Origin: Proteobacteria bacterium HN_bin10 | GTDB taxonomy: Bacteria; Pseudomonadota; Alphaproteobacteria; Caulobacterales; Aquidulcibacteraceae | DNA: 33,801 nt | Direction: 5' to 3' | Assembly: GCA_002083515.1 (NCBI GenBank) | Contig: LWDN01000073.1 | Span: 1 to 33,801 of the forward strand | Shown: positions 32,827-33,801 of the stretch, piece by piece | How the letters are laid out: each line of letters starts with the position of its first letter | Numbering within the stretch: the first letter of the stretch is position 1 | Position numbers and translations under genes: made by a program | Notes under the pieces: generated by a model | Database searches by the model: none | What the model was told of the DNA's origin: nothing | Seen by the model: the letters and a program-made list of their open reading frames with translations, nothing else

Positions 32827-33672
32827 ATGGACGCGAAATCCTGGACAGTCTGTGTAATCGAGCCGAACAAGTTCGAAGGCCAGATCATCGCCGATCTGCT
32901 GCGCAACGCCGGCGTCGAGCGGATCAAGGTGTTCGCCGATCAGGCGGTGGCGCTGGAGACGCTCAGCGTCTACAACGCCAATGTCGTCATCGCCTCGTTC
33001 GAAATGGCGCCGCTCGACGGCGCCGCCTGGACCCGGCTCTATCGCCGCAATCACAAATTGCCGGGCCGAAAGCAGGCGATCTTCATCACGTCGGGCGCCT
33101 TCTCGCTGTCGATGGCCGAGCAATGCCGACATGCCGGCGCCAATGCGCTGATCGGCAAGCCGATCTCGGCCAAAGTGCTCGTCGCCACCATCAACAAGGT
33201 GCTGTCGAAGCCGCGCCAGTTCATCGACGCCGAGGGCTATGTCGGCCCGTGCCGCCGCGCCGGCATCGTCACCGCCGGCGCGCCGAAACAGCGCCGCAAG
33301 GCCGATGACGCGGCCGAGAAGCGCCAGGGACTGACGCTTGCGCAGGCGGTCGAGGCGCTGGGGCTCGCGGCCTCGCTCTACATCGCCGACGCCCGCAAGG
33401 CCGACGCGTGCGAAGCGGCGCTGCGCTTCGTTCAGGCTTACGCGGTCAATGCCGGCGACGGCCCGCTGATGCGCGCCTGCGCCGCCTTCGCGCTGCAGGT
33501 CGCCGCTTCGCGCAGTCAGCGCAACGATGCGGCCCGGTTGGCGCTCGAGACCTGCATGAATGGCGTCAGGCAATTGGTGGCGCTGGACGCCGACCAGGCA
33601 GAGGCCCGCGAAGCGATCGCCGAGAGTGTGCGCCAGGCCGTCGCCAAGGCGGCGATGCTGCGCGCGGCGTGA
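32827..33672 (+). CDS. Degenerate receiver-domain protein
   Basis: A 281-residue protein with an N-terminal receiver (CheY-like) fold (about 5–125) and a helical C-terminal half (about 165–281). In the receiver the phosphoacceptor aspartate is replaced by serine (S57 in IASFEMAPLDG), and the N-terminal acidic pair is E-P instead of D-D. The T of FITSG and the lysine of GKPIS are kept. It is therefore probably a phosphorylation-independent pseudo-receiver, perhaps a binding platform. ATG 32827 gives a spacing of ten bases from GGAG (32813–32816); ATG 32818 would sit one base from it. Confidence 0.82.
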   Translation: MDAKSWTVCVIEPNKFEGQIIADLLRNAGVERIKVFADQAVALETLSVYNANVVIASFEMAPLDGAAWTRLYRRNHKLPGRKQAIFITSGAFSLSMAEQCRHAGANALIGKPISAKVLVATINKVLSKPRQFIDAEGYVGPCRRAGIVTAGAPKQRRKADDAAEKRQGLTLAQAVEALGLAASLYIADARKADACEAALRFVQAYAVNAGDGPLMRACAAFALQVAASRSQRNDAARLALETCMNGVRQLVALDADQAEAREAIAESVRQAVAKAAMLRAA

Positions 33673-33705
33673 TCTCATCGTTCTGAACGCGCGCCGGCGC
33701 CCGCG

Positions 33706-33801
33706 GCGAAGCGTGGCTTCGCGCGGCGCGTGACTCCGAGGAGCGCCGGCTTCCAGCCGGCATACGGTGCTTGAAATTTGGGAGCGCGCGGCCTCCGGCC
33801 G
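33706..33801. repeat. Cluster of short hairpin repeats at the right edge
   Basis: Three hairpins follow the last gene: GCGAAGC-GTG-GCTTCGC (33706–33722), GCCGGC-TTCCA-GCCGGC (33745–33761) and CGGCC-TCC-GGCCG (33789–33801). The last two are each preceded by GGAGCGC (33740–33746 and 33781–33787), 41 bases apart, so they look like two units of one repeat family whose array may continue beyond the window. The first could act as a terminator for the receiver gene, though without a T-tract. Confidence 0.65.

Noticed and set aside
1..33801. CRISPR array, tRNA, rRNA or prophage genes
   Set aside because: No regularly spaced direct repeats, no cloverleaf with tRNA consensus, no rRNA stretches and no transposase, integrase or phage structural genes were seen. 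The cloverleaf at 25823–25931 is an intergenic repeat, not a tRNA: it lacks T-loop and anticodon features.

Overview
The window is a compact, GC-rich, gene-dense chromosomal segment from an alphaproteobacterium. The chain rpoZ–rsh–(lipoprotein)–pyrE–pdxJ–acpS–lepB–rnc–era–recO–parC is typical of that class. So are a MetRS with a KFSTT-type loop instead of KMSKS, slt next to dapA–smpB, and a motB that stands apart from motA. Together these point to the Caulobacterales/Hyphomonadales side of the class. That placement is inference from gene order and protein style, not from a marker gene. No rRNA, tRNA, CRISPR array, transposase or prophage module is visible.

Left part (1–13.1 kb): a 5'-truncated cell-wall protein with two N-acetylmuramidase domains; metG with a translationally coupled GNAT acetyltransferase; a small membrane protein; an unknown lipoprotein divergent from the helicase hrpB; a PLP threonine/serine dehydratase overlapping the hrpB stop; the lytic transglycosylase slt divergent from dapA–smpB–TPR lipoprotein; and a family-5 uracil-DNA glycosylase divergent from folK.

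Middle part (13.1–25.2 kb): the housekeeping operon. It covers folate (folK), RNA polymerase omega (rpoZ), the stringent response (RSH), pyrimidine, PLP and acyl-carrier-protein synthesis (pyrE, pdxJ, acpS), signal peptidase I, RNase III, Era, RecO and ParC. Genes overlap by 4–14 bases at several joints. One gene does not belong to this chain: a 251-residue unknown protein at 21350–22105, wedged between era and recO, with visibly lower GC. It has a helical/membrane-proximal N-terminus and a winged-helix-like tail, and is the best candidate for an undescribed accessory function. A palindromic repeat built on a 7-base unit separates recO from parC.

Right part (25.2–33.8 kb): envelope and stress genes. 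These are lemA, a cloverleaf-like palindromic repeat, and an HtpX-type M48 protease; then, on the minus strand, a padR–pspC pair with a near-start operator palindrome and its own intrinsic terminator, a DUF2254-like membrane protein, and MotB. On the plus strand follow a flavin reductase, a 3-hydroxyisobutyrate-dehydrogenase-type oxidoreductase and a degenerate receiver-domain protein. The window ends inside a cluster of short hairpin repeats. No gene-free stretch exceeds about 210 bases.
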